Positions 52,235-60,226 are shown, counted from the stretch's first letter. The stretch is 64,000 bases of DNA from WRKB01 sp031551145 (GCA_031551145.1 JAVBNZ010000009.1:5008-69007); one strand, 5' to 3'. The notes: generated from the letters alone by a model not told the origin. Made by a program: numbers and translations.

Positions 52235-52450
52235 ATGAATACCGAACTCGACACCTGCGGGCTTTCCTGCCCCCAACCCGTGCTGCTCATCAAAAACGCT
52301 CTGATGACACTGGAAAAGGGAGCTTTGATCGTGCTTTCGGACTCGGACGCAAGCCGCGAGAACATCAGCCGCCTGGCAAAAACTCTGGGTTGGGCAGTGA
52401 CCTTGGAAGAACGGGAATCAGGAATCTATGCTCTGACGTTGACGAAATAG
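52235..52450 (+). CDS. TusA/SirA-like small sulfur carrier protein
   Basis: A 71-residue TusA-family protein with the conserved CGLSCPQPVLLIKNAL motif; the second Cys and the CPxP geometry are those that carry persulfide or selenide. The rest (LSDSDASRENISRLAKTLGW) is the standard two-layer sandwich. It lies next to yedE and is likely coexpressed, resembling the TusA domain of YedF. GGGGG precedes ATG 52235. Confidence 0.85.
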   Translation: MNTELDTCGLSCPQPVLLIKNALMTLEKGALIVLSDSDASRENISRLAKTLGWAVTLEERESGIYALTLTK

Positions 52451-52457
52451 CGCACGT

Positions 52458-52503
52458 AACGCGCCGCGGATCCAATCATACGGGACTCGCGGCGCGTTTT
52501 TTT
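52458..52503 (+). terminator. intrinsic terminator after the TusA-like gene
   Basis: The arms AACGCGCCGCG (52458-52468) and CGCGGCGCGTT (52488-52498) pair perfectly and are followed by a continued T-run to 52503. Confidence 0.85.
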
Positions 52504-52544
52504 CCAACCGCAAAAGGCCGTAAACAAACGGACACCGGAGCGTA

Positions 52545-52593
52545 TTGACTTTTTTTCGAGAGAAGAGATTATGGTTTCGGGAGTTCTCGAAAA
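52545..52593 (+). promoter_or_regulatory. candidate promoter flanked by an inverted repeat
   Basis: TTGACT (52545-52550) is followed after 17 bases by ATTATG (52568-52573). The -10 region lies between the arms TTTTCGAGA (52553-52561) and TCTCGAAAA (52585-52593), which are perfectly complementary. A repressor site is possible. It serves the methyltransferase gene at 52715. Confidence 0.4.
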
Positions 52594-52714
52594 CCGCCCC
52601 AAAAGCGTGAGCAGCCCCACGTTCCTTTGGCCGCAAAAGATGTGCAGCCGGCGGCGCATCCCGCAGCGGCGGACAGGTTCGGAAAAATCCGGCCCCGCTA
52701 AAAGAGGCAACACT

Positions 52715-53335
52715 ATGTTCAACAAAAAATCCCGCGTGCCGACGGCTCGTCTGTCGGACGCCGTTTCGGATACAATGCGGACGACACGAACCTTTTTCGG
52801 CGCGTTTGTGCGGGCGCCGATGCATGTGGGCTCCGTCTGCCCCAGCAGCCGGGCTCTGGCCCTGGCCCTGATCAGGCACATTCCCGTCAGCGACAAGGGG
52901 GTGATAGTGGATCTCGGCGCCGGTTCCGGCAGCGTCAGCGAAGAGCTGCTCCGTTGCGGCGTTGCTCCGGAAAAAATCCTTGCCGTGGAAATTTCGGAGG
53001 CGTTTGCCGAACTTTTCGTCAGGCGTTGCCCCAACGTCCCCCTGGCCATCGGCGACGCCCGCAGGCTCGGCAACGTGCTGGATCGTCACGCGCCGGGCAG
53101 GAGGGTCTGCGGCATCATTTCCTCGCTGCCGTTCAGGGTCATGCCTTCGGAATGCGTTGCGGAAATATTGCGGGAAATCAGAAAAGTACTGCAGGAGCGC
53201 GGCGGTTCGTTCGTACAGTACACATATGCGCTGTGGATGAACTATCCGCTTGCGAAATACGGCTTTTGTCCGCACGCGGGCAGCATCGTTCTGAAAAATC
53301 TGCCTCCGGCCAGAATAGAATCCTACCGGTGTTGA
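52715..53335 (+). CDS. class I SAM methyltransferase (phospholipid methyltransferase/KsgA-like)
   Basis: A 206-residue methyltransferase. Motif I is VIVDLGAGSGSVSEELL and the acidic second motif is ILAVEISEAFAELF. IGDARRLG and GIISSLPFRVMP follow, where SSLPF replaces the NxPY type seen in KsgA/Erm. The start region (TTRTFFGAFVRAPMHVGSVCPSSRALA) fits phosphatidylethanolamine N-methyltransferase-like PmtA proteins. GAGG precedes ATG 52715. The gene converges on fliQ with an 11-bp gap. Family certain, substrate inferred. Confidence 0.8.
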   Translation: MFNKKSRVPTARLSDAVSDTMRTTRTFFGAFVRAPMHVGSVCPSSRALALALIRHIPVSDKGVIVDLGAGSGSVSEELLRCGVAPEKILAVEISEAFAELFVRRCPNVPLAIGDARRLGNVLDRHAPGRRVCGIISSLPFRVMPSECVAEILREIRKVLQERGGSFVQYTYALWMNYPLAKYGFCPHAGSIVLKNLPPARIESYRC

Positions 53336-53346
53336 GCGGCCCGCCT

Positions 53347-53616
53347 TCAGCGCACGTACTGGGGAATGTTGATCAACACGCCTCTGGTGAAGGTGAGAAT
53401 CTGATCCATAATCCAGGGCAGGGCCAACAGCAGGGCTATGAACATACAGACGATCTTGGGGATGAAGCTCAAGGTCATCTCCTGAATCTGCGTGGCCGCC
53501 TGCACGATGCTCACCACCACCCCCACGACCAGACCCACGCCGAGCATGGGCAGAGCCATCATCAACGTCAATTCTATGGCCTGCCTGCCGAAACCGATGA
53601 CAAAATCCGGAGTCAT
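53347..53616 (-). CDS. fliQ: flagellar export protein FliQ
   Basis: FliQ is a small core component of the flagellar type III export gate. The 89-residue protein has two transmembrane helices and the motifs FVIGFGRQAIELTLMMALPM, VQAATQIQEMTLSFIPKI and a C-terminal MDQILTFTRGVLINIPQ. The start is ATG 53616 with AGAGGG upstream. It is the last visible gene of the fliLNOPQ run; fliR does not follow, since the next gene is convergent. Confidence 0.95.
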   Translation of the reverse strand: MTPDFVIGFGRQAIELTLMMALPMLGVGLVVGVVVSIVQAATQIQEMTLSFIPKIVCMFIALLLALPWIMDQILTFTRGVLINIPQYVR

Positions 53617-53672
53617 GGGAATACCCTCTTCTTCTGTTGAAACATTTTCACAGTTCATCCACTCCGGCCTCG

Positions 53673-54497
53673 TCAGAGGAAAAAGCTGTTCACAAGCGAG
53701 GCTATCAACAAATTCCAGCCGTCAACCATCACAAAGAGCAGGAGCTTGAACGGCATGGAAACCATCATCGGCGGCAGCATCATCATGCCCATGGCGAGAA
53801 GCACGCTGGAAACCACCATATCCATGACCAAAAAAGGGACATAGAGCAGAAAGCCGATGGTGAACGCGGTTTTCAACTCGCTGATGATATAGGCCGCCGC
53901 CAGAAGAACGGTGGGCACTTCTTCCTTGTTCCGGGGCTGGGCCGTTTTGGTTATGGCAAAAAAGACAGAGAGATCCTTTTCCCGTGTGTGCTTGAACATG
54001 AATTCCCGCAGGGGGATCTGGGCGCGGTTGAGCGCCACCTTGTAATCGATGCGCTCATCCAGGTAGGGTTGCAGGGCGTTGTCGTTGATCTGCTTGCCCA
54101 CGGGGAACATGATGACCACGGTCATAAAAATGGCGAGGCTCGCCAGTATCTGGGTGGGGGGCAACTGCTGCACGCCCATGGCCTGACGCAGAAAGCTGAA
54201 CACGATAATGATGCGCGTGAAGCTGGTGACCGTAAGCATAATGGCCGGCGCCAGCGAGAGGATGGTGAGCAGGAAGAGGATTTCGAGCAGGAGGGAGACT
54301 TTTTTCGGCTCCGGATCCCCGCCGGAAAGCGTAAGCTGCAGGGCCGGCATGGGCAGTTCCTGCGCCGCAAGGCAAAGAGGGGGAAAGACGAACGCGGCGA
54401 ACAGCCCGCAGAACAGAAGGAGGAATTTAGCCGCCGTCGGCTTCCTGACGGGCGGCTTCCTCAAGGCTTTTGCCGAAGTCCGCGTTTGTGCGTTCAT
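53673..54497 (-). CDS. fliP: flagellar export protein FliP
   Basis: FliP forms the export-gate pore with FliQ and FliR. The 274-residue protein has a signal-like N-terminus, LSLAPAIMLTVTSFTRIIIV FSFLRQAMG (split), MFPVGKQINDNALQPYLD, FKHTREKDLSVF, and the C-terminal helices FLVMDMVVSSVLLAMGMMM LPPMMVSMPFKLLLFVMVDGW. The annotated ATG 54497 overlaps fliO by 71 bp and has a GAGG site; a TTG at codon 12 would shorten the overlap. The family call is firm. Confidence 0.95.
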   Translation of the reverse strand: MNAQTRTSAKALRKPPVRKPTAAKFLLLFCGLFAAFVFPPLCLAAQELPMPALQLTLSGGDPEPKKVSLLLEILFLLTILSLAPAIMLTVTSFTRIIIVFSFLRQAMGVQQLPPTQILASLAIFMTVVIMFPVGKQINDNALQPYLDERIDYKVALNRAQIPLREFMFKHTREKDLSVFFAITKTAQPRNKEEVPTVLLAAAYIISELKTAFTIGFLLYVPFLVMDMVVSSVLLAMGMMMLPPMMVSMPFKLLLFVMVDGWNLLIASLVNSFFL

Positions 54498-55008
54498 TGT
54501 CTGTATCCGCCTCGGATAAAAGAGTTATGTGTTGGTCGCTCAGTCCCAACAGCAATCTTTTATTCAAGAAGCGTACCACAACGAGTCCTTTGCGCGGACC
54601 GAGAGGCAGTTGGGCCTCCATGCGCAGAGCGTCACGCGGAAAACCGCCAGGAGAAGGCATGAAACGGAATTTGCCGGAGCGTCGCATAAGCCACAGCACG
54701 CCCCACAGCACGGCGAGAAGGAGAAAGAGAGCCCCTATGCCGTAAAAATAGCCGCCCCAGGAAAAACCTTCGACCGCCTGCGCCGCTCCCGGCATGGGAG
54801 GGGGAACGGCCTGGGGCGCGTCCTGCGCCGCGACAGGGCCGGAAACCTGGGGACCTTCCGCTGCAAGCGCGGCAGGCGCGTGGAGCACGGCGGCCAAACA
54901 GACGACAAAGATGCGCCGGGCAAGACATTCCCTGCGCTTTTCCCCCCGCGGGGCGTATATCCGGCGTGTGCTCCGCTGCATAGGTTTCGGCGTCGCGAGC
55001 CCGGTCAA
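54427..55008 (-). CDS. fliO: flagellar biosynthesis protein FliO
   Basis: FliO assists assembly of FliP in the export gate. The 193-residue protein has a signal sequence, a proline-rich periplasmic stretch, one transmembrane helix (about 85-108: YGIGALFLLLAVLWGVLWLM), and the cytoplasmic FliO domain with MEAQLPLGPRKGLVVVRFLN KRLLLGLSDQHITLL (split). The frame begins at TTG 55008 overlapping the fliN stop as TTGA; ATG 54981 is an alternative start. Position between fliN and fliP supports the call. Confidence 0.85.
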   Translation of the reverse strand: MTGLATPKPMQRSTRRIYAPRGEKRRECLARRIFVVCLAAVLHAPAALAAEGPQVSGPVAAQDAPQAVPPPMPGAAQAVEGFSWGGYFYGIGALFLLLAVLWGVLWLMRRSGKFRFMPSPGGFPRDALRMEAQLPLGPRKGLVVVRFLNKRLLLGLSDQHITLLSEADTDNERTNADFGKSLEEAARQEADGG

Positions 55009-55523
55009 CCGAGCTGCTTCACCCGCTCCATGGGGCTGATGATGTCGGTAAGGCGCACGCCGAATTTTTCGTTAATCACCACGGCCTCGCCCCTGGCCAC
55101 CAGCTTGCCGTTGACGAAGACTTCCAGCGGTTCTCCGGCCAGCTTGTTCAACTCCACCACCGAGCCCTGGCCGAGTTGCAGCAGTTCGTTGATCAGCAGG
55201 CGGGTGCGCCCGAGTTCGGCGGACACATCCAGCGGGATGTCGAGGATGAAGTCCAGTTCGCGTTTGGGCGCGTCGTGCCGGGGCTGGTGGGCCGCATCGG
55301 TCATGTCCTTGAACACGGCGTCGGAAGCCTGAGCCTTGAGCGTGGCCTTTTCCTTTTCGGCCTGAACCTGCGTTTTTTCATCCGCCGCCAGGGCCGCCGC
55401 CCACTGGGCCGCCAGTTCCTCATCGGAGGCGGAAGCACCGGCCTTGTCCTTGCCTTCCTCTTCCTCTCCAAGTTCCGCCGCCCACGCGGCGGCGAGCGCT
55501 TCCTGATCCGCGTTCGAGCTCAT
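55005..55523 (-). CDS. fliN: flagellar motor switch protein FliN
   Basis: FliN is part of the C-ring that sets rotation direction. The 172-residue protein has an acidic Ala-rich N-terminal extension (about 1-85) and the conserved SpoA domain: LDFILDIPLDVSAELGRTRL LINELLQLGQGSVVELNKLA GEPLEVFVNGKLVARGEAVV (split), ending in FGVRLTDIISPMERVKQL. The start is ATG 55523. It overlaps fliO by 4 bp and follows fliL closely. Confidence 0.95.
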   Translation of the reverse strand: MSSNADQEALAAAWAAELGEEEEGKDKAGASASDEELAAQWAAALAADEKTQVQAEKEKATLKAQASDAVFKDMTDAAHQPRHDAPKRELDFILDIPLDVSAELGRTRLLINELLQLGQGSVVELNKLAGEPLEVFVNGKLVARGEAVVINEKFGVRLTDIISPMERVKQLG

Positions 55524-55545
55524 AACGGCGCCCCTCTCCTTGATA

Positions 55546-56130
55546 TTATTCAACAACAAATTCGGTAAAATATACCCGCACAATCTTGGGCGCGCCCAAA
55601 ATCTGGTTCAGGCGGGCCGCCACCTCGGCCTTCAGCAATACCTTGCCTTCAGGCGAAGAAACCTCGGCAAAGCTTTTGCCCGCAAGCAGGGTGATCACGG
55701 CGTCGCGTATCTTGGCGTCCTGAGCCTGCAATTCCCTGGAAATGTCGGAAGCGGCTTCCACTTCCATGCCCAGCTTCAGATAACGCTTGCCGGCGGCATC
55801 AGAAAGATTGACCACAAACTGCGGCAAGGGCAGCACCTTGCCGGAGCTGCGCGGCAGTTCCGTCACGCGCTCCACCCTGGGCGAGTTGTCCTTGCTCTGT
55901 TGTGCCGCGCCCGAAGGCTGGGGCACCGCCGTTTGGGCGGCCCCGTTGCCCGGCGCGGGCGGAACGCGCAGGAAAAACCACCAATACGCTCCGCCGCCGC
56001 CCGCTCCGAGTGTCATCAGCAAGATCACCGCAAAAATGATGATTTTTTTCAGCTTGCCTTTTTTCTTCGGGGCTTCGGCGGCAGCTTCGGGAACAGCGGG
56101 AACGCTTGCCTTGGGCGTTTCCTTTGCCAT
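55546..56130 (-). CDS. fliL: flagellar basal-body-associated protein FliL
   Basis: FliL sits at the stator in the inner membrane. The 194-residue protein has a cytoplasmic Lys-rich start, one transmembrane segment (about 28-52: KIIIFAVILLMTLGAGGGGA), a Pro-rich linker, and the periplasmic FliL domain (LPLPQFVVNLSDAAGKRYLK LGMEVE, split) ending in VRVYFTEFVVE. AGGAGG precedes ATG 56130. It is the first gene of the fliLNOPQ run; a sigma-54-like promoter lies upstream at 56316-56301, and repeat copy R2 occupies the leader between them. Confidence 0.93.
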   Translation of the reverse strand: MAKETPKASVPAVPEAAAEAPKKKGKLKKIIIFAVILLMTLGAGGGGAYWWFFLRVPPAPGNGAAQTAVPQPSGAAQQSKDNSPRVERVTELPRSSGKVLPLPQFVVNLSDAAGKRYLKLGMEVEAASDISRELQAQDAKIRDAVITLLAGKSFAEVSSPEGKVLLKAEVAARLNQILGAPKIVRVYFTEFVVE

Positions 56131-56142
56131 GAAACCTCCTGC

Positions 56143-56270
56143 CTACAACATTTCACGCTTGAAATAGTTGCTTACCGGCGGGCGAAGCCCGCCTTGCAAC
56201 TATTTCGCGGCGGGGATTTTCTTAGAAAATCCCCGCAGAGCATTTATCTTTTTCAAAGTTTAAATGCTCT
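56143..56270 (+). repeat. three-hairpin palindromic element, copy R2
   Basis: The best-preserved copy, 128 bases. Stem 1 pairs GAAATAGTTGC with GCAACTATTTC around an inner GGCGGGC-gaa-GCCCGCC. Stem 2 is GCGGGGATTTTC/GAAAATCCCCGC. Stem 3 is AGAGCATTT/AAATGCTCT. It lies between the start of fliL and its candidate promoter. Confidence 0.88.
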
Positions 56271-56300
56271 ACGCCGGAAAACCGACGCGTACAACATTAA

Positions 56301-56316
56301 TGCATAATGTGTTCCA
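56301..56316 (-). promoter_or_regulatory. candidate sigma-54 promoter of the fliL operon
   Basis: On the minus strand the sequence TGGAACACATTATGCA has GG and GC at the -24/-12 spacing of sigma-54 promoters (consensus TGGCAC-N5-TTGCA). It lies about 170 bp before fliL and behind the yggS terminator. Two bases differ from consensus. Confidence 0.5.
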
Positions 56317-56324
56317 TGATATAC

Positions 56325-56369
56325 GAAAAGCCCCGGCGCACGCAATAGCTCAGCGTGAAGGCCGGGGGC
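56325..56369 (-). terminator. probable terminator after yggS (minus strand)
   Basis: On the minus strand CCCCGGC in the last codons of yggS can pair with GCCGGGG about 25 bases later, followed by CTTTTCG. The loop is long and the T-run short, so strength is moderate. Confidence 0.5.
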
Positions 56370-57048
56370 CGAAAATCTCCGTGCCTATGCGCACGCAACT
56401 CGCCCCTTCGGCCACGGCCTCAACAAAATCACCGGACATGCCCATGGAAAGCTCCGGCAGCGCAAGGCCCAGCCGAACACGGAGAGCTTCGCACAATTCG
56501 CGCAAAAGCGCAAAATAGGGCCGGGCGCGCGCGCCGTCGTCAAAAAAGGGCGGCAGGCACATCAGGCCCCGTAAATCCAGACCCGGCATGACAGCGACGG
56601 CTTCGGCCAGGGCGGGCAGATCGTCGCGGTGTACGCCGTATTTTTGCGCCTCGTCCCCGACGTTGACCTGGATGAGCACGCGCTCGCGCCCTCCCCGTTC
56701 CCGCGCGTGTTTGTCCAACGCGCGGGCCAGCCTGAGGGAATCCAGGCTGTGAATGCGGTCGAAGCGCCCTGAAGCCGCTCCGGCCTTGTTGGTCTGGAGG
56801 TGGCCGATCATATGCAGCCGCACGGGCAGGTGGGCGAGTTCCTTCCACTTGGCCAGGGCTTCCTGCACATAGCTTTCGCCGAAATCCTCCTGTCCGGCGG
56901 CGGCAAGAGCGGCAACGGCCCGCGCGGGATGAAATTTCGATACCGCCACCAGGCGGATTTCCTCCGGCCGGCGTCCGGCGGCGCGGGCCGCGTCGGCCAG
57001 GCGGTCGCGCACGTGCGCCAGCCGGTCTATCAGGGCCTGCTCGTTCAT
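56350..57048 (-). CDS. YggS/PROSC family pyridoxal-phosphate homeostasis protein
   Basis: A 232-residue PLP-binding protein of the alanine-racemase N-terminal fold that buffers free PLP. The PLP Lys is in IRLVAVSKFHPARAV. Other markers are DFGESYVQEALAKW, LHMIGHLQTNKAG, VLIQVNVGDEAQKYGV and LSMGMSGDFVEAVAEGASCVRIG. ATG 57048 lies just after the era stop, so the two are coupled. A terminator-like hairpin overlaps its last codons. Confidence 0.93.
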   Translation of the reverse strand: MNEQALIDRLAHVRDRLADAARAAGRRPEEIRLVAVSKFHPARAVAALAAAGQEDFGESYVQEALAKWKELAHLPVRLHMIGHLQTNKAGAASGRFDRIHSLDSLRLARALDKHARERGGRERVLIQVNVGDEAQKYGVHRDDLPALAEAVAVMPGLDLRGLMCLPPFFDDGARARPYFALLRELCEALRVRLGLALPELSMGMSGDFVEAVAEGASCVRIGTEIFGPRPSR

Positions 57049-57049
57049 A

Positions 57050-57973
57050 CTATTCCGGCACCAGACCGAGATCGCGCAGAAAGCGCGGGTCTTCCGTCCA
57101 ATTTTCCCGCACTTTCACCCAAAGTTCGAGATGCACTTTGCGGTCGAGCAGTTCCTGTATGTCCATGCGGGCGGCCGTGCCTATCTCTTTGATGCCGGCT
57201 CCGGCCCGGCCGATGACCATGGCCTTGTGCTGGGGGCGGCCCACATAAATCGCCGCCTGGATAAGCGTGCGCCCGTCTTCGAGTTCTTCCCAGTTTTCGA
57301 TGTCCACGGCCACGGAATAGGGCACTTCCTGCTTGAGGTGCAGAAAGAGCTTTTCGCGGATGATCTCAGACGCCATAAACCGCACCGGCGCGGTGGAAAG
57401 CTGATCTTCCGGATACAAGGGCGGCGCTTCGGGCAAAAAGGAGCGGATAAGCGCCGTAAGATTCGCCAGGCCGTCCCGCGTCAGGGCCGAGGCCGGAAAG
57501 ATCTCCGCGTTGGGCCAGAGCTCGTTCAGGCGCGTGAGCAGAGGCAGCATGCGGCTTTTGTCCCCGAACAGATCGATCTTGTTCACCACCACGATGAAGG
57601 GGCGTTTTTCATCCGCCAGAGCGCGGGCCAGGGCTTCGGTGTCCCGCTCCAGGTATTCCGGCTTGCGCAGATAAAGGGCCGCATCCAGGATGAGCAGCAG
57701 AACATCGGCCACGGCCATGCTCTGCCACACGGACTGGAGCATGACCTTGGGCAGGTGGCCCCGCGCCTTGGTCAGACCGGGAGTATCCATAAAAACCGCC
57801 TGCATGCCCGGTTGGCTGAGTATGCCGACAATCTGGTTGCGCGTAGTTTGGGCGCGGGGGGTGACGATGCTCACCTTTTGCCCCAGCAGAGCGTTGAGCA
57901 GCGTGGATTTTCCGGCGTTGGGCGGGCCCATGAGCGCCACCCAGCCGCAACGATGTGTATGGTTTTTCGTCAT
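57050..57973 (-). CDS. era: GTPase Era
   Basis: Era is an essential GTPase in 30S ribosome maturation. The 307-residue protein has the P-loop GPPNAGKSTLLNALLG, switch II region MDTPGLTKA, the G4 motif VVNKIDLFG, and a C-terminal KH domain with the GRAGAGIKEIGTAARMDIQE loop and the VKVRENWTEDPRFL end. The start is ATG 57973, giving MTKNHTHRCGWVALMG; the open frame upstream merely crosses repeat copy R3. Confidence 0.96.
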   Translation of the reverse strand: MTKNHTHRCGWVALMGPPNAGKSTLLNALLGQKVSIVTPRAQTTRNQIVGILSQPGMQAVFMDTPGLTKARGHLPKVMLQSVWQSMAVADVLLLILDAALYLRKPEYLERDTEALARALADEKRPFIVVVNKIDLFGDKSRMLPLLTRLNELWPNAEIFPASALTRDGLANLTALIRSFLPEAPPLYPEDQLSTAPVRFMASEIIREKLFLHLKQEVPYSVAVDIENWEELEDGRTLIQAAIYVGRPQHKAMVIGRAGAGIKEIGTAARMDIQELLDRKVHLELWVKVRENWTEDPRFLRDLGLVPE

Positions 57974-57993
57974 ATTGCCTGTTGTTTCTCCAA

Positions 57994-58122
57994 CTATAAC
58001 ATTTAACGCTTGAAACAGTTGCCCACCGGCGGGTAACGCCCGCCCCGCACCTGTTTCGCGGCGGGAATTTTCCAAGAAAGTCCCCGCGGAGCAATGATAC
58101 TTTTTCAAAGTTTCATTGCTCT
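57994..58122 (+). repeat. three-hairpin palindromic element, copy R3
   Basis: 129 bases with the same plan as copy R2. Stem 1 is GAAACAGTTGC/GCACCTGTTTC around GGCGGGT-aac-GCCCGCC. Stem 2 is GCGGGAATTTTC/GAAAGTCCCCGC. Stem 3 is GAGCAATGA/TCATTGCTC. It fills the gap between era and the upstream methyltransferase gene and supplies part of the latter's TAG stop. Confidence 0.85.
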
Positions 58123-58897
58123 AAGTGCCGGGCGCGGGATTTTGGCCCGAAATCCAGAAGGTGCGGGACGCGTCGTCCAGCCGGCCTTCTTCCGTATTTG
58201 TAAAACCGGCTTTTCGCACGGCGTCCAGATATTCTTCGCGCGTGCGCAGCCAGCCCCAGAACTGCCGTCGCCGTACCCCACCGGCATGCAGCAGGGCGTA
58301 AATACACACTTTGCCCAGATTCAGCAACGCGGCAATCGGGCCTTCAGCCTCCAGAAACGAGGCCGAAAGGACGATCAGTCTGCCGTCCGGCTCCAAACGG
58401 CCGCGCAATTCCGCCAGAAGCGCCGCAAATTCCTCCTGCCGCAAAAAATACTCGGCGGCGGAAAGATAGATGAGATCAAAGCGCAGATCCGGCGGCAGCG
58501 CGTCCGCGCCCGCGCCGATGTGCACGCGTTCCGGCGGGATGTGCGGCCGTATCCAGTCCATGCCCACAGTGCTGGGTTCGCTGAGGTGCAGTTCCGTATC
58601 CGGCAGTTCCCGCAAAAAATTGTATTCGATGAAACCGAGGCCGCTGCCTATGGACAGTGCGCGCAACGGCCGGTTTTTCCCGGAAGCTTGGCGGTGCGCC
58701 TGCTCCGCCAGCCAACCGGCGTGCACAAGCTTGGTTTCACGCCAGCTTTTGGGCAGCGCGTCCCAGGACGGATAAATACGAAACAGTGCCTCGTAAAACT
58801 GCTCGTAAAACCTGGATTCCGCCAAATGAAAAAACGAAAGTTCGCCGAAGGACGAAAACGCCACGCCGAACCAACTGTTCTGATAAAATCTCCGCAC
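58121..58897 (-). CDS. class I SAM-dependent methyltransferase
   Basis: A 258-residue methyltransferase. SAM-binding motif I is ALSIGSGLGFIEYNFL, the following acidic strand is ELHLSEPSTVGMDWIRPHIP, then RFDLIYLSAAEYFL and GRLIVLSASFLEAEG. There is no signal peptide. The start is GTG 58897, preceded by GGGAGA. The stop TAG lies at the edge of repeat copy R3. Neighbouring pgk and era give no functional hint, and the substrate is unknown. Confidence 0.78.
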   Translation of the reverse strand: MRRFYQNSWFGVAFSSFGELSFFHLAESRFYEQFYEALFRIYPSWDALPKSWRETKLVHAGWLAEQAHRQASGKNRPLRALSIGSGLGFIEYNFLRELPDTELHLSEPSTVGMDWIRPHIPPERVHIGAGADALPPDLRFDLIYLSAAEYFLRQEEFAALLAELRGRLEPDGRLIVLSASFLEAEGPIAALLNLGKVCIYALLHAGGVRRRQFWGWLRTREEYLDAVRKAGFTNTEEGRLDDASRTFWISGQNPAPGT

Positions 58898-58929
58898 CGG
58901 ATCTCCCGCTTTTCAAAAAGCTGTTCACC

Positions 58930-59040
58930 TGAAAAATATCGTTTGCGGCGGGCAAAGCCCGCCCGCGACAGGCCCGCGCCGAGGATGCGCAGGCAAATCC
59001 TTGCGGAGAGGACGAACATCGTCAATGTCCGCCCGCTCCG
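58930..59040 (+). repeat. degenerate copy R5 of the palindromic element
   Basis: Between pgk and the methyltransferase gene. The core GGCGGGC-aaa-GCCCGCC of stem 1 is intact, a second weak stem lies around GAGGATGCGC...AATCCTTGCG, and GGAC/GTCC remains of the third. Order and spacing match copies R2 and R3, but similarity is low outside the core. Confidence 0.5.
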
Positions 59041-59056
59041 GTTCCGGGTCGAGAGG

Positions 59057-60226
59057 TCAGGCTCTGGCTTCCAGAGCGGCGACGGAAGGCAGGATTTTGC
59101 CTTCCAGCAGTTCCAGCGAAGCGCCGCCGCCGGTGGAGATATAGCCCATCTTGCCGGCCAGGCCGTACTGTTCCACAGCGGCCACGGAATCGCCGCCGCC
59201 CACCAGTACATAGGCGGGGCTTGCAGCGAGGATTTCCGCCAGCGCGCGCGTGCCTTCGCCGAAGGGTTCGGTTTCAAAAGCCCCGACAGGGCCGTTCCAG
59301 ACCACCGTGGCGGCGTCTTTCAGCAGTTCGGCGTACAGGGTCACGGTTTTCGGGCCGATATCCAGAATCATTTCATCATCCGGCACCTGATCGGCGTTGA
59401 CCGTGCGCACGGCCGCGCCCGGCGCGAGTTCCTTGGCGGTCACCACGTCAACGGGCAGAGGCAGCTGCTTGCCGGCGGCGGAAGCCGCGTCCATGATGCG
59501 CTTGGCGTCGGGAATGAGATCGTGTTCACAAAGCGAGGTTCCCACCCTGCAGCCGGCAGCCGCCAGAAAGGTGTTGGCGATGCCGCCGCCCACGATGAGG
59601 CGATCGACCTTGGTCACCAGATTTTCCAGCAGGGCCAGCTTGGTCGAAACTTTGGAGCCGCCGATAACGGCCGCCAAGGGGCGCTCCGGCGCATGCAGCA
59701 CCTTGCCTATGGCCTCCAGTTCGGCCACCAGCAGGGGCCCGGCGCAGGGTTCGGCCGCGAAGCGCACGGCACCTTCTGTGGAAGCGTGCGCGCGATGGGC
59801 AGCGCCGAAGGCGTCCATCACATACACATCGCCGAGCGCGGCCAGTTTGCGGGCCAGTTCGTCGCTGTTTTTCTTTTCACCCTTGAGAAAGCGTATGTTT
59901 TCCAGCAGCACGATCTGACCGGGCGCGGCCACGGCTTCATCAATGCTTTTTGCCAAGTAGACGTTCTTTTCCAGCAGTTCGGTCAGGCGTTCGGCCACGG
60001 GAGCGAGGGAAAAAGCGGGATCGTACTCCCCTTCCGTGGGACGGCCCAGATGCGAAAGGATCACCACCCCGCCGCCCTTGACGTCCGCCAGTTGAATGGT
60101 GGGCAGGGCGGCGCGTATGCGCTTGTCGGAAGTAATTTTTCCGTTCTTGAGCGGTACGTTGAGGTCTTCACGTATGACCACGCGTTTGCCCGCCAGATTC
60201 ATGTCCTTCATCTGCCGTATGTTCAT
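59057..60226 (-). CDS. pgk: phosphoglycerate kinase
   Basis: This glycolytic enzyme transfers phosphate between 1,3-bisphosphoglycerate and ADP. The protein has 389 residues from ATG 60226 (MNIRQMKDMNLAGKR). Markers are VVIREDLNVPLKNGKI, LSHLGRPTEGEYD, VYVMDAFGAAHRAHAS, PLAAVIGGSKVSTKL, VWNGPVGAFETEPF and YVLVGGGDSVAAVEQYG. A second in-frame ATG at 60253, preceded by an almost identical ribosome site, would add nine residues. It follows tkt. Confidence 0.96.
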   Translation of the reverse strand: MNIRQMKDMNLAGKRVVIREDLNVPLKNGKITSDKRIRAALPTIQLADVKGGGVVILSHLGRPTEGEYDPAFSLAPVAERLTELLEKNVYLAKSIDEAVAAPGQIVLLENIRFLKGEKKNSDELARKLAALGDVYVMDAFGAAHRAHASTEGAVRFAAEPCAGPLLVAELEAIGKVLHAPERPLAAVIGGSKVSTKLALLENLVTKVDRLIVGGGIANTFLAAAGCRVGTSLCEHDLIPDAKRIMDAASAAGKQLPLPVDVVTAKELAPGAAVRTVNADQVPDDEMILDIGPKTVTLYAELLKDAATVVWNGPVGAFETEPFGEGTRALAEILAASPAYVLVGGGDSVAAVEQYGLAGKMGYISTGGGASLELLEGKILPSVAALEARA

